Below, in pieces: positions 42,368 through 54,575 of a DNA stretch of 64,000 nucleotides; within the stretch, counting starts at the first letter, position 1, and every line of letters starts with the position of its first letter. The DNA comes from Halomonas sp. Lineage in GTDB: Bacteria > Pseudomonadota > Gammaproteobacteria > Pseudomonadales > Halomonadaceae. The notes under the pieces were generated by a model that saw nothing but the letters and a program-made list of their open reading frames with translations, did not search any database and was not told the origin of the DNA. The stretch spans positions 248,001 to 312,000 of the forward strand of contig NZ_JAJUFQ010000002.1 of NCBI RefSeq assembly GCF_029263665.1, in the 5' to 3' direction. The position numbers and the translations under genes are program-made.

Positions 42368-42907
42368 TCAGGCGGAAAGGACGTCCTGGAGACGGCTCAA
42401 TCGACCACGCACCGAACCGTCAATGACGGTATCACCGGCACGCAGGATCACGCCGCCCAGAAGCGATGGGTCCACCTGAGTGGTAATGGAGATTTCGCGG
42501 TCCAGACGCTTGGCCAGTGCACTCGCGAGCGATTGTTCCTGTGCCTCGGAAAGCGCGAAGGCGGACAGGATCTCCACCTCCATGCGCTTCTCCTGCTGAG
42601 CCTTCAACGCCTCGAACTGCTCGGCGATGACGTCGAGCGCTGTCAGGCGACCTTTCTGGCCTACCAGACGGATGAAGTTCTTGAGATCGTCATTGACGGC
42701 TTCACCACAAACGTCGACGACAACATCAGCCTTCTGTGCGCTGGACAGCTTGGGATTATCGAGCACTCGGGAACGCAGTTCGTCATCACTGACGACCTGC
42801 GCCACAAGGGCCAACATGCCGGACCAGTCGTCGAGCGCGCCTTTCGCCAGGGCGTACTCGAAAGCAGCCTTGGCGTAGGGGCGAGCGATAGTTGACGCTT
42901 CCGCCAT
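42368..42907 (-). CDS. atpH: F-type ATP synthase delta subunit (start at [16 protein letters not shown])
   Basis: Delta-subunit N-terminus and position in operon. Confidence 0.97.
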   Translation of the reverse strand: MAEASTIARPYAKAAFEYALAKGALDDWSGMLALVAQVVSDDELRSRVLDNPKLSSAQKADVVVDVCGEAVNDDLKNFIRLVGQKGRLTALDVIAEQFEALKAQQEKRMEVEILSAFALSEAQEQSLASALAKRLDREISITTQVDPSLLGGVILRAGDTVIDGSVRGRLSRLQDVLSA

Positions 42908-42917
42908 GGTCACCTCC

Positions 42918-43388
42918 TCAGAGCTCTTTGGCGAGTTTGTCGACGATGGAAGCATGCTGCTTCTCGTCGATGGAGGACTCCAGGATTCGCTCAGCACCGA
43001 GGACCGCAAGGCGTGACACTTGTCCGCGCAGGTCTTCCTTCGCACGGGTCACTTCCTGCTCGATCTCGGCCTTGGCCTTGGCGATCATGCGCTCGCCTTC
43101 AAGGCGGGCATCCTCGCGAGCCTGCTCAAGCTTCTGGTTAGCTTGCTTCTGGGCCTGCTCCAGAATCGCAGCCGCCTCTTCCTTGCACTTGCGCAGTGTC
43201 TCGCTGGCCTCTTGCTCGGCCACTTCAAGATCACGCGCCGCACGGCTGGCAGCATCCAGACCATCGGCGATCTTCTTCTGACGTTCCTGCAGAGCTTGCA
43301 TGACCGGCGGCCAAATAAACTTCATGCAGAACCAGACGAAGAACGCAAAGGCGATAGCCTGGCCGACTAGGGTAAGGTTCAGGTTCAC
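42918..43388 (-). CDS. atpF: F-type ATP synthase b subunit
   Basis: [44 protein letters not shown]. Confidence 0.98.
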   Translation of the reverse strand: MNLNLTLVGQAIAFAFFVWFCMKFIWPPVMQALQERQKKIADGLDAASRAARDLEVAEQEASETLRKCKEEAAAILEQAQKQANQKLEQAREDARLEGERMIAKAKAEIEQEVTRAKEDLRGQVSRLAVLGAERILESSIDEKQHASIVDKLAKEL

Positions 43389-43451
43389 GCCAGCACCTCT
43401 CGCGTTACGGGTTTGGGGTTAACGGGTCGATGGCTCTCTCGAGCCAGCGCA

Positions 43452-44661
<1,210 letters not shown>

Positions 44662-44665
44662 TTAT

Positions 44666-45178
44666 TTATGTGTGCGACGGACGTTTCACCAGCCAGGGAC
44701 CCAGCCAATGAACGAACAACGTCACCACGTAAGCGCCAAAGAAAAAAGTTGGGTTTGAAGGAGGCACTGCGATGAACACCAGGGTGAACAGCGCCGCCGT
44801 CAAACCGAACTTGCCGGCTTCCGCACGATAGAAACTATTGACGATGGCTCGGGAGTATCGCGCTCCCTGATAGCGAAATACGCGCCAGGCAAAGAAAGCA
44901 TTGGGCAAAAAGGCAACCAGCCCTCCCGTTGCAGCCGAAGCGGCACCGGATACGCCAAAACCAATCCCTGCAAGTGCACTCAGCAGTGCCACCACGGCCA
45001 ATTGCACTTGCAGCAGTCGTTTTACCTGGGGTCGTTGAATACTGGCCGCCAAGGGTCTCTCCTGCTGCGCCGCGTGGTCTGTGCAACTTCGTATCACCAG
45101 TAACTCACTGATCAACCTACCGGTGATGCCTTTTCGTGCAAGCGTGTTTTCCATCGTCTTGCTGCCAGTGGATGCCAA
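44666..45178 (-). CDS. atpI: ATP synthase I-like protein (start uncertain)
   Basis: Small membrane protein; ATGGLVAFLPNAFFAWRVFRYQGARYSRAIVNSFYRAEAGKFGLTAALF; first in atp operon. Confidence 0.9.
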   Translation of the reverse strand: MASTGSKTMENTLARKGITGRLISELLVIRSCTDHAAQQERPLAASIQRPQVKRLLQVQLAVVALLSALAGIGFGVSGAASAATGGLVAFLPNAFFAWRVFRYQGARYSRAIVNSFYRAEAGKFGLTAALFTLVFIAVPPSNPTFFFGAYVVTLFVHWLGPWLVKRPSHT

Positions 45179-45388
45179 ACCACTGACAGACTTCGGCGCG
45201 ATTATAGGGAAGGGAACTTACTGCTTCAACCGAAGTAGCATGTATTTGCGCGTACTTGTCGCAAGTTTTCGACTAAATGCGCAGAACTTGCCGTTATATT
45301 AATTAGCAAGCAAATAGAATAATACGCCGATTTACTACTTCATCTTTTCATCATAAAAACGGTAGAACACTCCACATTCCCGCTCTTT

Positions 45389-46300
45389 TCAGCGAATATG
45401 CGCGAGGATTCCATCAAGTTCGTCAAGACTGGAGTACTGAATCATCACTTTTCCCTTGCCAGCCTTTCCATGCTGAATTTTCACCGGCGCCCCCAACACT
45501 TCGGCCAGGCGTGTTTCCAAGCGCGCGACATCCTGGCTTGGCGGAGAAAGTTTAGTGGCCTTGGGTTTATCGCTGGTCAGTTGCTTGACCAAGGCTTCAG
45601 TGGCCCTCACGGTAAGATCCTTGTTGACCACTTCATGGGCTGCCTTGCGTTGCTTGAGTGCAGGCAAGGTAAGCAGCGCACGAGCATGTCCCATGTCCAG
45701 ATCACCTCGCTCAAGCAAGGTCTGAACTTCAGGATCCAGAGATAACAGACGTAACAGGTTGGCCACCTGGGCCCGGGAGCGTCCGACAGCATCGGCAACC
45801 TGCTGCTGAGTCAACTCGAACTCATCGATCAGACGCTTGAGCGCCAGTGCCTCTTCAACTGGATTGAGATTTTCACGCTGAATGTTTTCGATCAGGGCCA
45901 GAGCCAGGGCAACTTCATCGGTAACGTCACGCACCACTGCTGGAATAACATCCAGCTCGGCGAGTTGGGATGCGCGCCAGCGTCGCTCACCTGCGATGAT
46001 TTCATAACGATCGGGCCCGATGGGACGGACCACAATCGGCTGCATGACCCCCTGAGCACGGATGGAGTCCGCAAGCTCTTCCAGAGCTTCAGGACGGATG
46101 TCACGACGCGGCTGGTACTTTCCCCGACTCAACTGGCCAAGAGGCAGGCGTTCAAGACGATCCTGAACGCCAAGTGCGGCATCGACTGCGCCTTCGTTGC
46201 CATCAAGTCCGCTTTCGGGCAAGTCCAGGCTTTCGCGACGGCGAGCTCCAGCACCGATCAGAGCATCCAGGCCACGTCCCAAGGCGCGTTTACGGGTCAT
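45389..46300 (-). CDS. parB: Chromosome-partitioning protein ParB
   Basis: RALGRGLDALIG; GQLSRGKYQPRRDI; IIAGERRWRASQLA; LIENIQRENLNPVEEA. Confidence 0.98.
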   Translation of the reverse strand: MTRKRALGRGLDALIGAGARRRESLDLPESGLDGNEGAVDAALGVQDRLERLPLGQLSRGKYQPRRDIRPEALEELADSIRAQGVMQPIVVRPIGPDRYEIIAGERRWRASQLAELDVIPAVVRDVTDEVALALALIENIQRENLNPVEEALALKRLIDEFELTQQQVADAVGRSRAQVANLLRLLSLDPEVQTLLERGDLDMGHARALLTLPALKQRKAAHEVVNKDLTVRATEALVKQLTSDKPKATKLSPPSQDVARLETRLAEVLGAPVKIQHGKAGKGKVMIQYSSLDELDGILAHIR

Positions 46301-46349
46301 CGACTTCCCCTCATCTCACAAAGCAGACACTGCATCAAAAAAACGCTTA

Positions 46350-47120
46350 CTACAGAGACAGCCGGCGAATCAGTTCCTTGGCCAGCACTCGATGAGCCTG
46401 ACTGCCCCGCGAGAAACGTGCGTACTTGGTCACTGGAAGACCATGGCTGGGCGCTTCAGCGACTCGCACATTGCGTGGAATCGTGGTCTTGAGCAGTGCG
46501 TCACCGAAATAATCTCGCAGCTGCTTGCTGACATCGCGCGTAAGGCTGTTACGAGAATCGAACATGGTGCGCAGGATACCGTAGATCTCCAGAGAAGGGT
46601 TCACGCTATCCTTGATCTGTTCGACGGTATCAAGCAACGCGGACAGGCCCTCGAGGGCATAGAACTCACACTGCAGGGGAATCAGTACGCCATTGGCGGC
46701 AGTCAGGGCATTGACGGTCAACATATTGAGTGACGGCGGGCAATCGATCAATACGACGTCATACTCATTGGAGACCTCACCAAGCGCCTGAGCCAGACTG
46801 CGTTCTCGGCCATCTTCGCGCTCGAGCAGTTCGACTTCGGCTGCAGTAAGGTCACCATTGCCAGGCATCAAGGCATAACCGGCCTCAGGACAGTCGAGAA
46901 TCACCTCGACAGGACGTTTCTCACCGAGAATCACGTCAAGCACGCTACCATCCAGGCTATGCTTGTCGACCCCACTCCCCATGGTGGCATGGCCTTGAGG
47001 GTCAAGATCGACCATCAGCACTCGACGATCCAATGCCGCGAGACTCGCAGCCAAGTTGACGGCAGAAGTGGTCTTTCCGACTCCGCCCTTCTGGTTGGTC
47101 ACGGCGATGATTTTGGTCAC
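46350..47120 (-). CDS. parA: Chromosome-partitioning ATPase ParA (probable GTG start)
   Basis: KIIAVTNQKGGVGKTTSAVNLAASLA; upstream of parB. Confidence 0.97.
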   Translation of the reverse strand: MTKIIAVTNQKGGVGKTTSAVNLAASLAALDRRVLMVDLDPQGHATMGSGVDKHSLDGSVLDVILGEKRPVEVILDCPEAGYALMPGNGDLTAAEVELLEREDGRERSLAQALGEVSNEYDVVLIDCPPSLNMLTVNALTAANGVLIPLQCEFYALEGLSALLDTVEQIKDSVNPSLEIYGILRTMFDSRNSLTRDVSKQLRDYFGDALLKTTIPRNVRVAEAPSHGLPVTKYARFSRGSQAHRVLAKELIRRLSL

Positions 47121-47300
47121 GTCGTCATCCTTGTTCGGTGTTCTCGGGCGACAGATGGCCGAACAGCTCGGCCTCTGGCCAGGCATTGTACGAAAATTGT
47201 CTGCTCTCGCTGAGACCTTTCATGCCAAACCTGGAACTTGGGGATAGAGACTAGCGGCCTGAGGCGTCAGGTTCCAGCGCTAGATGTTTCTTCCCTGTTT

Positions 47301-47960
47301 CTAAACTGATGGTTCCAAAATGACCAATTCACGATTGCCGGGCTCGAAAGGGACTTTCAGCGAATGACGCGATACCTGATGAACATTGGTGGCCAGCCCC
47401 GCCAGTTCATCATCCACGGCCGGCCCTTTCATCGCCAGCCATTGACCATCGTCAGCCACAAGATTCCGGGTCAGTTCAATAAAATCTGACAGGTTGGCAA
47501 AAGCCCGGGAGACAATCTGATCGAAACCACCAGGAGGCGCCTCGAAGGATTCGACCCGGGCTTGAACAGGCGAGGCATTGGTCAATCCCAGTTCCATGAC
47601 TGCCTGACGCTGGAAGCGTACTTTCTTGCCATTGCTGTCAAGCAGGGTGACCTGCAGAGACGGCTCCAGAATGGCCAGTACCAATCCCGGAAGGCCAGGC
47701 CCCGCACCAACATCGAGAACTCCCGGCCCCTTGACCCAGGGCAGGATGGAAGCACTATCGAGCAAATGCCGCGACACCATGTCCAACGGATCTCGAACAG
47801 CAGTGAGGTTATAAGCGCGATTCCACTTGTGTAACAACCCCACCAACGCCACCAGCTTGTCCTGTTGGCCGGCATCACAGGCAACCTCCAGCTCCCCGAG
47901 CCCCTGAGCGAGGCGATCAGCGATCTGTTGTTCCAGTGCAGAAGTCAAAGCTGGCGTCAT
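47301..47960 (-). CDS. rsmG: 16S rRNA (guanine-527-N7)-methyltransferase
   Basis: [48 protein letters not shown] overlap with mnmG. Confidence 0.97.
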   Translation of the reverse strand: MTPALTSALEQQIADRLAQGLGELEVACDAGQQDKLVALVGLLHKWNRAYNLTAVRDPLDMVSRHLLDSASILPWVKGPGVLDVGAGPGLPGLVLAILEPSLQVTLLDSNGKKVRFQRQAVMELGLTNASPVQARVESFEAPPGGFDQIVSRAFANLSDFIELTRNLVADDGQWLAMKGPAVDDELAGLATNVHQVSRHSLKVPFEPGNRELVILEPSV

Positions 47961-49870
47961 CCGGTCACCTGCTCATTGTTCGGTGTTGTTGCCACTTCCT
48001 TGATCAGATGACGTTTCTTCAAATAAATCAAAAGAATGGAAACAGCAGCAGGTGTCACACCAGAAATGCGTCCAGCCTGAGCCAACGTTGCAGGACGGGC
48101 ATCGTTGAGCTTCTGGCGAATTTCATGTGACAACCCTTCGATCGCGTTGTAATCCAGATCCCCGGGCAAGGCCATTGATTCATGGCGCTTGAGTTTGTCG
48201 ATTTCGTCCTGCTGACGATCGATATAGCCCTGATACTTGGCCTGGATCTGCACTTGCTCGGCAACTTGCTCGTCAGCGACAGCTTCTCCTACCAGACCAG
48301 CTACATCGTAGTAGGCCAGTTCCGGTCGCTTGAGCAGGTCCATCAGGTTGTATTCCCGAGACAAAGGCTTTCCTGTACTTGCTTCAACCTTGGCTGCCGC
48401 TGCCGTTCCCGGTTGAACCCAGGAAGCCTTGAGACGTGCGCTCTCGCTTTCAACCGCTTCGCGTTTGGCAGAAAAACTGGCCCACCGTTCATCATCGATC
48501 AAGCCCAGTTTGCGACCCTGTTCCGTCAGTCGCATGTCGGCATTGTCCTCACGCAGCAACAAGCGGTATTCCGCACGTGACGTGAACATGCGGTAAGGCT
48601 CTTTGGTGCCGAGAGTGATCAGGTCATCCACCAGCACGCCGAGATAAGCTTCGTCACGACGTGGACACCAGGCATCCTGCTCCTTGGCACGCAAGGCGGC
48701 ATTGAGACCAGCAAGCAGGCCTTGAGCTCCTGCTTCCTCGTATCCTGTAGTGCCATTGATCTGCCCTGCGAAAAACAGGTTGTGGATAAATCTGGTTTCC
48801 AGTGAATGCTTCAGATCACGGGGATCGAAGAAGTCGTACTCGATGGCATAACCCGGTCGGGTAATGTGCGCATTTTCCAGCCCCACCATAGAACGTACCA
48901 CCTTGAGCTGCACATCAAATGGCAATGACGTAGAGATACCATTTGGGTATAGCTCATGTGTATCAAGGCCTTCAGGTTCGATGAACACCTGATGGCTGGC
49001 CTTGTCGGCAAAACGATGCACCTTGTCCTCGATGGATGGGCAATAGCGCGGACCGACACCTTCGATGACACCGGAAAACATCGGTGAACGATCGAGGTTA
49101 TCGAAGATGATCTGGTGAGTCTGCTCATTGGTGTGAGCAATATGGCAACTGACCTGACGTGGATGCATCTCCCGCGAGCCGATATAGGACATCACCGGAG
49201 TCGGAGTATCCCCTGGCTGCTCCTCGAGCCTGGAGAAATCCACGCTCTTGGCATCAATACGAGGAGGAGTCCCTGTCTTCAGACGATCGACCCGGAACGG
49301 CAGTGCGCGCAGACGCTCAGCCAAGGCATTGGAAGGCGGGTCACCAGCACGGCCTCCCCGACTCTGCTGCAGGCCGATGTGGATAATCCCGCCGAGAAAG
49401 GTCCCTGTGCATAACACGACGGTTTCACTCATGAAACGGATGCCGGTTTCAGTGACTACGCCCCGCACAGTGTCATTTTCAACGACCAGGTCTCCAGCCG
49501 CCTGCTGGAACAGCGTCAGGTTGGGCTGGTTTTCCAGGATGTGGCGAATGGCTGCCTTGTAGCGAATGCGATCGGCTTGAGCCCGAGTAGCACGTACAGC
49601 AGGTCCTTTGCGCGCATTGAGCACACGAAACTGAATGCCCCCGAGGTCCGTTGCCAGACCCATGGCACCACCAAGCGCATCGATCTCCTTGACCAGGTGA
49701 CTCTTGCCAATCCCGCCAATGGCAGGATTACAGGACATTTGGCCCAGGGTTTCGATGTTGTGTGTCAGCAGCAGGGTCTGGCAACCCATGCGGGCAGAGG
49801 CCAGGGCAGCTTCCGTTCCAGCATGGCCACCGCCGATGACGATGACGTCAAAGCGGTCGGGATACTCCAA
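47957..49870 (-). CDS. mnmG: tRNA uridine-5-carboxymethylaminomethyl modification enzyme MnmG (GidA)
   Basis: [46 protein letters not shown]. Confidence 0.98.
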   Translation of the reverse strand: MEYPDRFDVIVIGGGHAGTEAALASARMGCQTLLLTHNIETLGQMSCNPAIGGIGKSHLVKEIDALGGAMGLATDLGGIQFRVLNARKGPAVRATRAQADRIRYKAAIRHILENQPNLTLFQQAAGDLVVENDTVRGVVTETGIRFMSETVVLCTGTFLGGIIHIGLQQSRGGRAGDPPSNALAERLRALPFRVDRLKTGTPPRIDAKSVDFSRLEEQPGDTPTPVMSYIGSREMHPRQVSCHIAHTNEQTHQIIFDNLDRSPMFSGVIEGVGPRYCPSIEDKVHRFADKASHQVFIEPEGLDTHELYPNGISTSLPFDVQLKVVRSMVGLENAHITRPGYAIEYDFFDPRDLKHSLETRFIHNLFFAGQINGTTGYEEAGAQGLLAGLNAALRAKEQDAWCPRRDEAYLGVLVDDLITLGTKEPYRMFTSRAEYRLLLREDNADMRLTEQGRKLGLIDDERWASFSAKREAVESESARLKASWVQPGTAAAAKVEASTGKPLSREYNLMDLLKRPELAYYDVAGLVGEAVADEQVAEQVQIQAKYQGYIDRQQDEIDKLKRHESMALPGDLDYNAIEGLSHEIRQKLNDARPATLAQAGRISGVTPAAVSILLIYLKKRHLIKEVATTPNNEQVTG

Positions 49871-49960
49871 GGTTCACCTCGTTTGGCGCTCAGGCGCCAG
49901 CGCAAAAATTAATAGTACATCAGGGATGTTCTGAAGATCAGCCGGCCAGTATACGCCCCT

Positions 49961-50339
49961 TGTGGGTAAACGTCAGGGTTTTCCACACCCAGGTTAGCCA
50001 GTTCCTCTCCTCTCTAATTAAACAATACGTATAAAAAGAAAGAAGTTCTGTTATGGTAGTTACTACTGTTGTGGGTAATTTCTGTGGAAAATCTAGTTTT
50101 TCCATTTAAAAACATAAAGATGAATTGTTTACAAAATTCTGGAGAAGAGGCCTATGAGCTGCGGACTCCCTGTCTTGATGCTGTGGATGAAACCCTTGGT
50201 TACCCACATCCGATAGGGTCCACCAGTTATCCACCGACCTCATGAGGACTTGTCACCGCAGAGGTGAACAAGAGACGAATTTGCCTGAAACCCGCATGAT
50301 AACTGGGATGGAGGAATAATCCCGGTTTTCTTATCCACA
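49961..50339. other. Predicted chromosomal replication origin (oriC): DnaA-box cluster and AT-rich region
   Basis: DnaA-box-like 9-mers at 49961-49969, 49979-49987, 50070-50078, 50083-50091, 50182-50190, 50200-50208, 50227-50235, 50331-50339 (last is perfect TTATCCACA); AT-rich stretch ~50016-50140; next to mnmG-rsmG-parAB. Confidence 0.85.
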
Positions 50340-50348
50340 GGCAAAAAA

Positions 50349-50377
50349 ATCCCCTGTCGATAATCTCGCCAGGGGAT
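50349..50377 (-). terminator. Terminator of the amino-acid ABC transporter operon
   Basis: ATCCCCTG...CAGGGGAT followed by T7 on the minus strand. Confidence 0.82.
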
Positions 50378-50432
50378 CGAGGGGCTGCAGAGGTGGGTTT
50401 CACGTTCAATCCAGAGTGGGCCGACACTTCAT

Positions 50433-51221
50433 CTAATGTTTCAATACCCGGGAAAGAAAGGATTGTGTTCTTTCATTCTGGGGGTTGTCGAAGACTTCAT
50501 CAGGGCGCCCCTGCTCGACAATTTCACCCTGGTGGATATAGATCACTCTGTCGGCGACTTCCCGGGCAAACCCCATCTCATGGGTAACGATTATCATGGT
50601 CATGCCATCCCGAGCCAGCTCGCGCATGGCATCAAGCACTTCCCCTATCATCTCTGGATCCAGCGCCGAGGTTGGTTCATCAAACAACATCAGCCGCGGT
50701 TCCATGGCCAAGGCCCGGGCCAGGGCGACGCGTTGCTGCTGGCCTCCTGAAAGCTGAGAGGGGTACTTGTCCGCCTGGTCGCGAATGCCAACCCTATCCA
50801 GAAGCCGTTCGGCAATTTCCATTGCCTGCGGCATAGCCATGCCTTTCACCTTGGTAGGAGCCAGGGTGATGTTGTCGCGCACGTTAAGGTGAGGAAAAAG
50901 GTTGAACTGCTGGAACACCATGCCAACTTCCGTGCGAATGGTCTGCAGAGCACGGCTGGCCTTGCCATAGGGCCGCAGGTCGTGGCCATCGACACGCAAC
51001 TGGCCTTGCTGGAACTCTTCCAGGCCATTGATGCAGCGGATCAGAGTGGATTTACCGGAGCCACTGGCGCCGATGATGACGACAACTTCACCGTGGCTGA
51101 CGTCGAGATCGATATTCTTCAATACATGGTGGGCACCATAGTACTTGTTCAATTTGCGCAGTCTGACGATGGATTCACCGTCTCTGTGAGCTGTTGCGCT
51201 AGTGCTGAGTGCATGACTCAT
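50433..51221 (-). CDS. Polar amino acid ABC transporter ATP-binding protein (GlnQ-like)
   Basis: [65 protein letters not shown]. Confidence 0.96.
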   Translation of the reverse strand: MSHALSTSATAHRDGESIVRLRKLNKYYGAHHVLKNIDLDVSHGEVVVIIGASGSGKSTLIRCINGLEEFQQGQLRVDGHDLRPYGKASRALQTIRTEVGMVFQQFNLFPHLNVRDNITLAPTKVKGMAMPQAMEIAERLLDRVGIRDQADKYPSQLSGGQQQRVALARALAMEPRLMLFDEPTSALDPEMIGEVLDAMRELARDGMTMIIVTHEMGFAREVADRVIYIHQGEIVEQGRPDEVFDNPQNERTQSFLSRVLKH

Positions 51222-51270
51222 GTCGTGTTGTCCTGTCGTTGAGACCGTTGAAGTAGTGAGGTCCAGTGGG

Positions 51271-51939
51271 TTATTGGCCGACTAATCCCCTGCGTTCCAG
51301 CAAACGCAGGAGCAAGGACAGGGTTAAGGTGATGGCCAGGTACATCAGAGCCACCATCAGGTATACCTCCAGAGCAGTGAAGGTGGTGGCAATATAGATC
51401 TGGCCTTGGCGAACCAGCTCCCCTACGCCTATGACGGCGAACAGAGAGGTGTCCTTGATGCTGATGATGCCTTGGTTTCCCAATGCGGGAATCATGCGTC
51501 GGAAAGCCTGGGGCCAGATGATGTAACGGAAGGTATTCAAGCGCGACAGGCCCAGAGACAGGCCCGCCTCACGTTGACCTCGTTCGATGGATTGGATGCC
51601 TCCACGCACGACTTCAGAGATATAGGCTCCGGAATTGACGGCAATGGCAGCAATACCGGCTGTAAGCGGGCCAATGTGACCGATCACGTCGGAAAGGCCG
51701 TAGAAGATGAACAGGACCTGGACCAGCACCGGAGTGCCACGGAATATTTCGATATAGACGATGGCGGGAACACGTAGCCAGCGACTGGGAGATATTCGCA
51801 ACAGGCCAAAGAAGATGCCGATGAAGAAGCCGATGGCCAGACCGACGATGGAGATCAGCAGTGTATAGGGAATGCCTGTCAGCAGATGGGGAATGGAGGA
51901 CAATGCTGCCGACCAGTCGAATGTAAAGTTGGAGTTCAC
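51271..51939 (-). CDS. Polar amino acid ABC transporter permease (GlnP-like)
   Basis: [64 protein letters not shown]. Confidence 0.96.
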   Translation of the reverse strand: MNSNFTFDWSAALSSIPHLLTGIPYTLLISIVGLAIGFFIGIFFGLLRISPSRWLRVPAIVYIEIFRGTPVLVQVLFIFYGLSDVIGHIGPLTAGIAAIAVNSGAYISEVVRGGIQSIERGQREAGLSLGLSRLNTFRYIIWPQAFRRMIPALGNQGIISIKDTSLFAVIGVGELVRQGQIYIATTFTALEVYLMVALMYLAITLTLSLLLRLLERRGLVGQ

Positions 51940-51981
51940 TCAGGATCTCCCTCGAGCAGTAGAGTCAGGGAAAATGCAAAG

Positions 51982-52005
51982 AGGGCCGGATGATGATCCG
52001 GCCCT
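51982..52005 (-). terminator. Intercistronic stem-loop between binding-protein and permease genes (possible attenuator or mRNA-stabilising hairpin)
   Basis: AGGGCCGGAT-gatg-ATCCGGCCCT, perfect 10-bp stem. Confidence 0.8.
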
Positions 52006-52057
52006 TTCGCTTCTTTCACAGGTATCACGTTAGAACCTCGATGTGACGAGAGTGGAA

Positions 52058-52813
52058 TCACTCGTCGCCAGAGGAACCAAACCACTTGGCGTGTATGCTG
52101 TCGTAGGTACCGTCTTCCTTCATGGACGCCAGGGCCTCGTTGACAGGCTTGACCCATTCGCTGTCCTTGGTGAAGACGATGCCGTATTGCTGCCCCTCGT
52201 AGAGAGGGCCTACGACCTTGACCTTGTCCTTGCCTCGTGTCTGGGAGAAGTAGCCGACATTGGGAGCATCATAGAAGACGGCATCGACACTGCCGCCAAG
52301 CAAGGCCATGTACATGTCAGCAGAGCCTGGGTAAGGCGTGATGGTCGATGTTTCTCCGAGCGTTTCCTGCAGGTAGTCGAAGCTGGTGGAGCCAATCTTG
52401 GTGCCCACGCGCATGCCTGACAGGTCATCTATGCTGGTGACATCCTCCTGGTCGGCCTTGACCAGGATTTGTAGACCACTGTCGTAATAAGGATCGGAGA
52501 AGTCGACGATCTTGGCTCGTTCATCGGTGATCGTGATACCGGCAATGGCAATGTCCACGTTACCGGTTTGAACTGCGGGAATGATGCCATTGAAATCCAT
52601 GGTGCGGACTTCGTAGTCGAAACCGGCCCGTTCGCTCAATTCCGCAATGATATCCATGTCAAATCCAACCATTTCGCCGGATTCCTGGTCCATCATCTCG
52701 AAGGGGACGAAGCTGGGATCAGTGGCGACGGTCAGGGTTTCGGAATGTGCAAGGCCAGCGCCCGCGATCATCATCACTGCTGCGAGAGCCGTGGAAGTCA
52801 GTGCGGTTTTCAT
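52058..52813 (-). CDS. Polar amino acid ABC transporter substrate-binding protein (GlnH-like; start at MKTALTST)
   Basis: Signal peptide; LTVATDPSFVPFEMMDQESGEMVGFDMDIIAEL; DIAIAGITITDERAKIVDFSDPYYDSGL. Confidence 0.96.
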   Translation of the reverse strand: MKTALTSTALAAVMMIAGAGLAHSETLTVATDPSFVPFEMMDQESGEMVGFDMDIIAELSERAGFDYEVRTMDFNGIIPAVQTGNVDIAIAGITITDERAKIVDFSDPYYDSGLQILVKADQEDVTSIDDLSGMRVGTKIGSTSFDYLQETLGETSTITPYPGSADMYMALLGGSVDAVFYDAPNVGYFSQTRGKDKVKVVGPLYEGQQYGIVFTKDSEWVKPVNEALASMKEDGTYDSIHAKWFGSSGDE

Positions 52814-52955
52814 GGGGGGTCCCCTGTTGGAGTTATTGTCGAATACCCCAACTACCATGGCTGACTTGAGATAAAAGGGTCAAGTTACATAAATTTTCAA
52901 TAGGGCGAAAATCGTGGCCATTTCAAGGCCAGAAAGCCAGCAAGTAAGTACTCGC

Positions 52956-53309
52956 TTACACCATGAAAGAGGCGCCGCAGCCACAAGTGCTGGTGGCATT
53001 GGGGTTCTGAACCAGGAAGCGTGCGCCTGCGAGGCCTTCTTCATAGTCTATGGTGGAGCCGACAAGATACTGGTAGGAAAGGGGATCGATCACCAGTGAC
53101 ACATCGCCAAAAGGGATTTCGGTATCATCGTCATTGATGGCATCGGCTACGTCGAAGCCATACTGAAAACCAGAACACCCCCCTCCTGTGACGTAGACAC
53201 GCAGGGAAAGACGGTCGTTGCCTTCATCGGCCTTGAGGGCCTGCAGGCGGCGACGTGCGTTGTCTGACAGCATCAGAGGCGTGGGAATGAAGGATTCGGC
53301 ACCGCTCAT
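52956..53309 (-). CDS. erpA: Iron-sulfur cluster insertion protein ErpA
   Basis: [17 protein letters not shown] and C-terminal STCGCGASF. Confidence 0.97.
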   Translation of the reverse strand: MSGAESFIPTPLMLSDNARRRLQALKADEGNDRLSLRVYVTGGGCSGFQYGFDVADAINDDDTEIPFGDVSLVIDPLSYQYLVGSTIDYEEGLAGARFLVQNPNATSTCGCGASFMV

Positions 53310-53444
53310 GGTCGAGCTCCGGAAATCGGTGAATGGCGATCAACACCGTATTATCCGGAATTCCCACTAATTTGGTCAACTTTATCCTGCTGATCGCCTC
53401 CTATCAGACGACAGGAGGCGGCCAGGCCCGGCGTGATCGCTTGA

Positions 53445-54479
53445 TCAGGGCATGATGGCCGGAGCATCGAGACCTGCAGTCTCATCGAAGCCAAACATCA
53501 AGTTCAAGTTATGCACAGCCTGACCTGAAGCTCCCTTGACCAGATTGTCGATCACTGAAAGCACGATCACGGTATCGCCGTCGCCAGGGCGGTGAATGGC
53601 CAGGCGGCACATGTTGGCACCCTTGACGCTACGCGTTTCCGGGTGACTGCCGGGAGGCATCACGTCGACAAAGGGTTCATTGGCATAGCGTTCTTCGAAG
53701 TGTTTCTGCAAGTCTTCGGGTTCACTGGTCAGACGCCCATACAGCGTCGCGTGAATACCGCGGATCATCGGCGTCAGGTGAGGCACAAAGGTCAGACCGA
53801 CTTCATTGCCAGCCGCATCTCCCAGGCCTTGACGAATTTCCGGTAGATGCCGGTGCCCCGATGCACCATAGGCCTTGAGGGACTCACTGGCTTCAGCCAA
53901 CAGAGATGGTACCTTGGCACCTCGCCCGGCACCTGTGACGCCGGACTTGCAGTCGGCGATCAGGTGTTGTGGGTCGATCAAGCCGGCCTCGAGCAATGGC
54001 AGGAAGCCGAGCTGCACGGCAGTGGGATAACAGCCGGGAACCGCGATCAGGCGTGAAGAGCGGATACGTTCACGATTGACTTCAGGCAGGCCATAGACAG
54101 CTTCCCCAAGCAACTCAGGAGCGCCATGAGGCTGGCCGTACCACTCAGCCCAAAGCTTCGCATCGCGTATACGGAAGTCGGCTGACAAGTCGATGATACG
54201 AGTGCCCTGCTCCAGCAGTTCTCCAGCCAGAGCATGAGCAACGCCATGAGGCGTGGCAAAGAACACGGCATCGCACTTGCCCAGGCGTACCGGGTCGGGC
54301 TCAGAGAAGCGCAGTTCATCGTAGTGACCACGCAGGTTGGGATACAGATCGCAGACCCCCAGGCCCGACTCGCTTCGGGAGGTGATGGCCTCGACTTCGA
54401 CATGGGGGTGACGTGCCAGAAGCCTGAGCAGTTCGACGCCGGTATAGCCAGTACCGCCGACAATTCCAACCTTGATCAC
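53445..54479 (-). CDS. argC: N-acetyl-gamma-glutamyl-phosphate reductase (probable GTG start)
   Basis: [55 protein letters not shown]. Confidence 0.97.
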   Translation of the reverse strand: MIKVGIVGGTGYTGVELLRLLARHPHVEVEAITSRSESGLGVCDLYPNLRGHYDELRFSEPDPVRLGKCDAVFFATPHGVAHALAGELLEQGTRIIDLSADFRIRDAKLWAEWYGQPHGAPELLGEAVYGLPEVNRERIRSSRLIAVPGCYPTAVQLGFLPLLEAGLIDPQHLIADCKSGVTGAGRGAKVPSLLAEASESLKAYGASGHRHLPEIRQGLGDAAGNEVGLTFVPHLTPMIRGIHATLYGRLTSEPEDLQKHFEERYANEPFVDVMPPGSHPETRSVKGANMCRLAIHRPGDGDTVIVLSVIDNLVKGASGQAVHNLNLMFGFDETAGLDAPAIMP

Positions 54480-54575
54480 TTGGGTGCTCCTGTATATGGG
54501 GACATCATTCGCTCTATGATACACAAGGGTAACACCGCTTAAGGAAACTCTTGTTCTTAGATCAAGGAAAGTTCT

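Noticed and set aside
40933-42426. 497-aa plus-strand ORF antisense to atpA
   Set aside because: Shadow ORF caused by codon bias of atpA; no supporting motifs.
48541-48600. parS-like sequence ATTCCGCACGTGACGTGAACAT in mnmG
   Set aside because: Not a proper TGTTTCACGTGAAACA palindrome; no convincing parS site was found by eye in the window.
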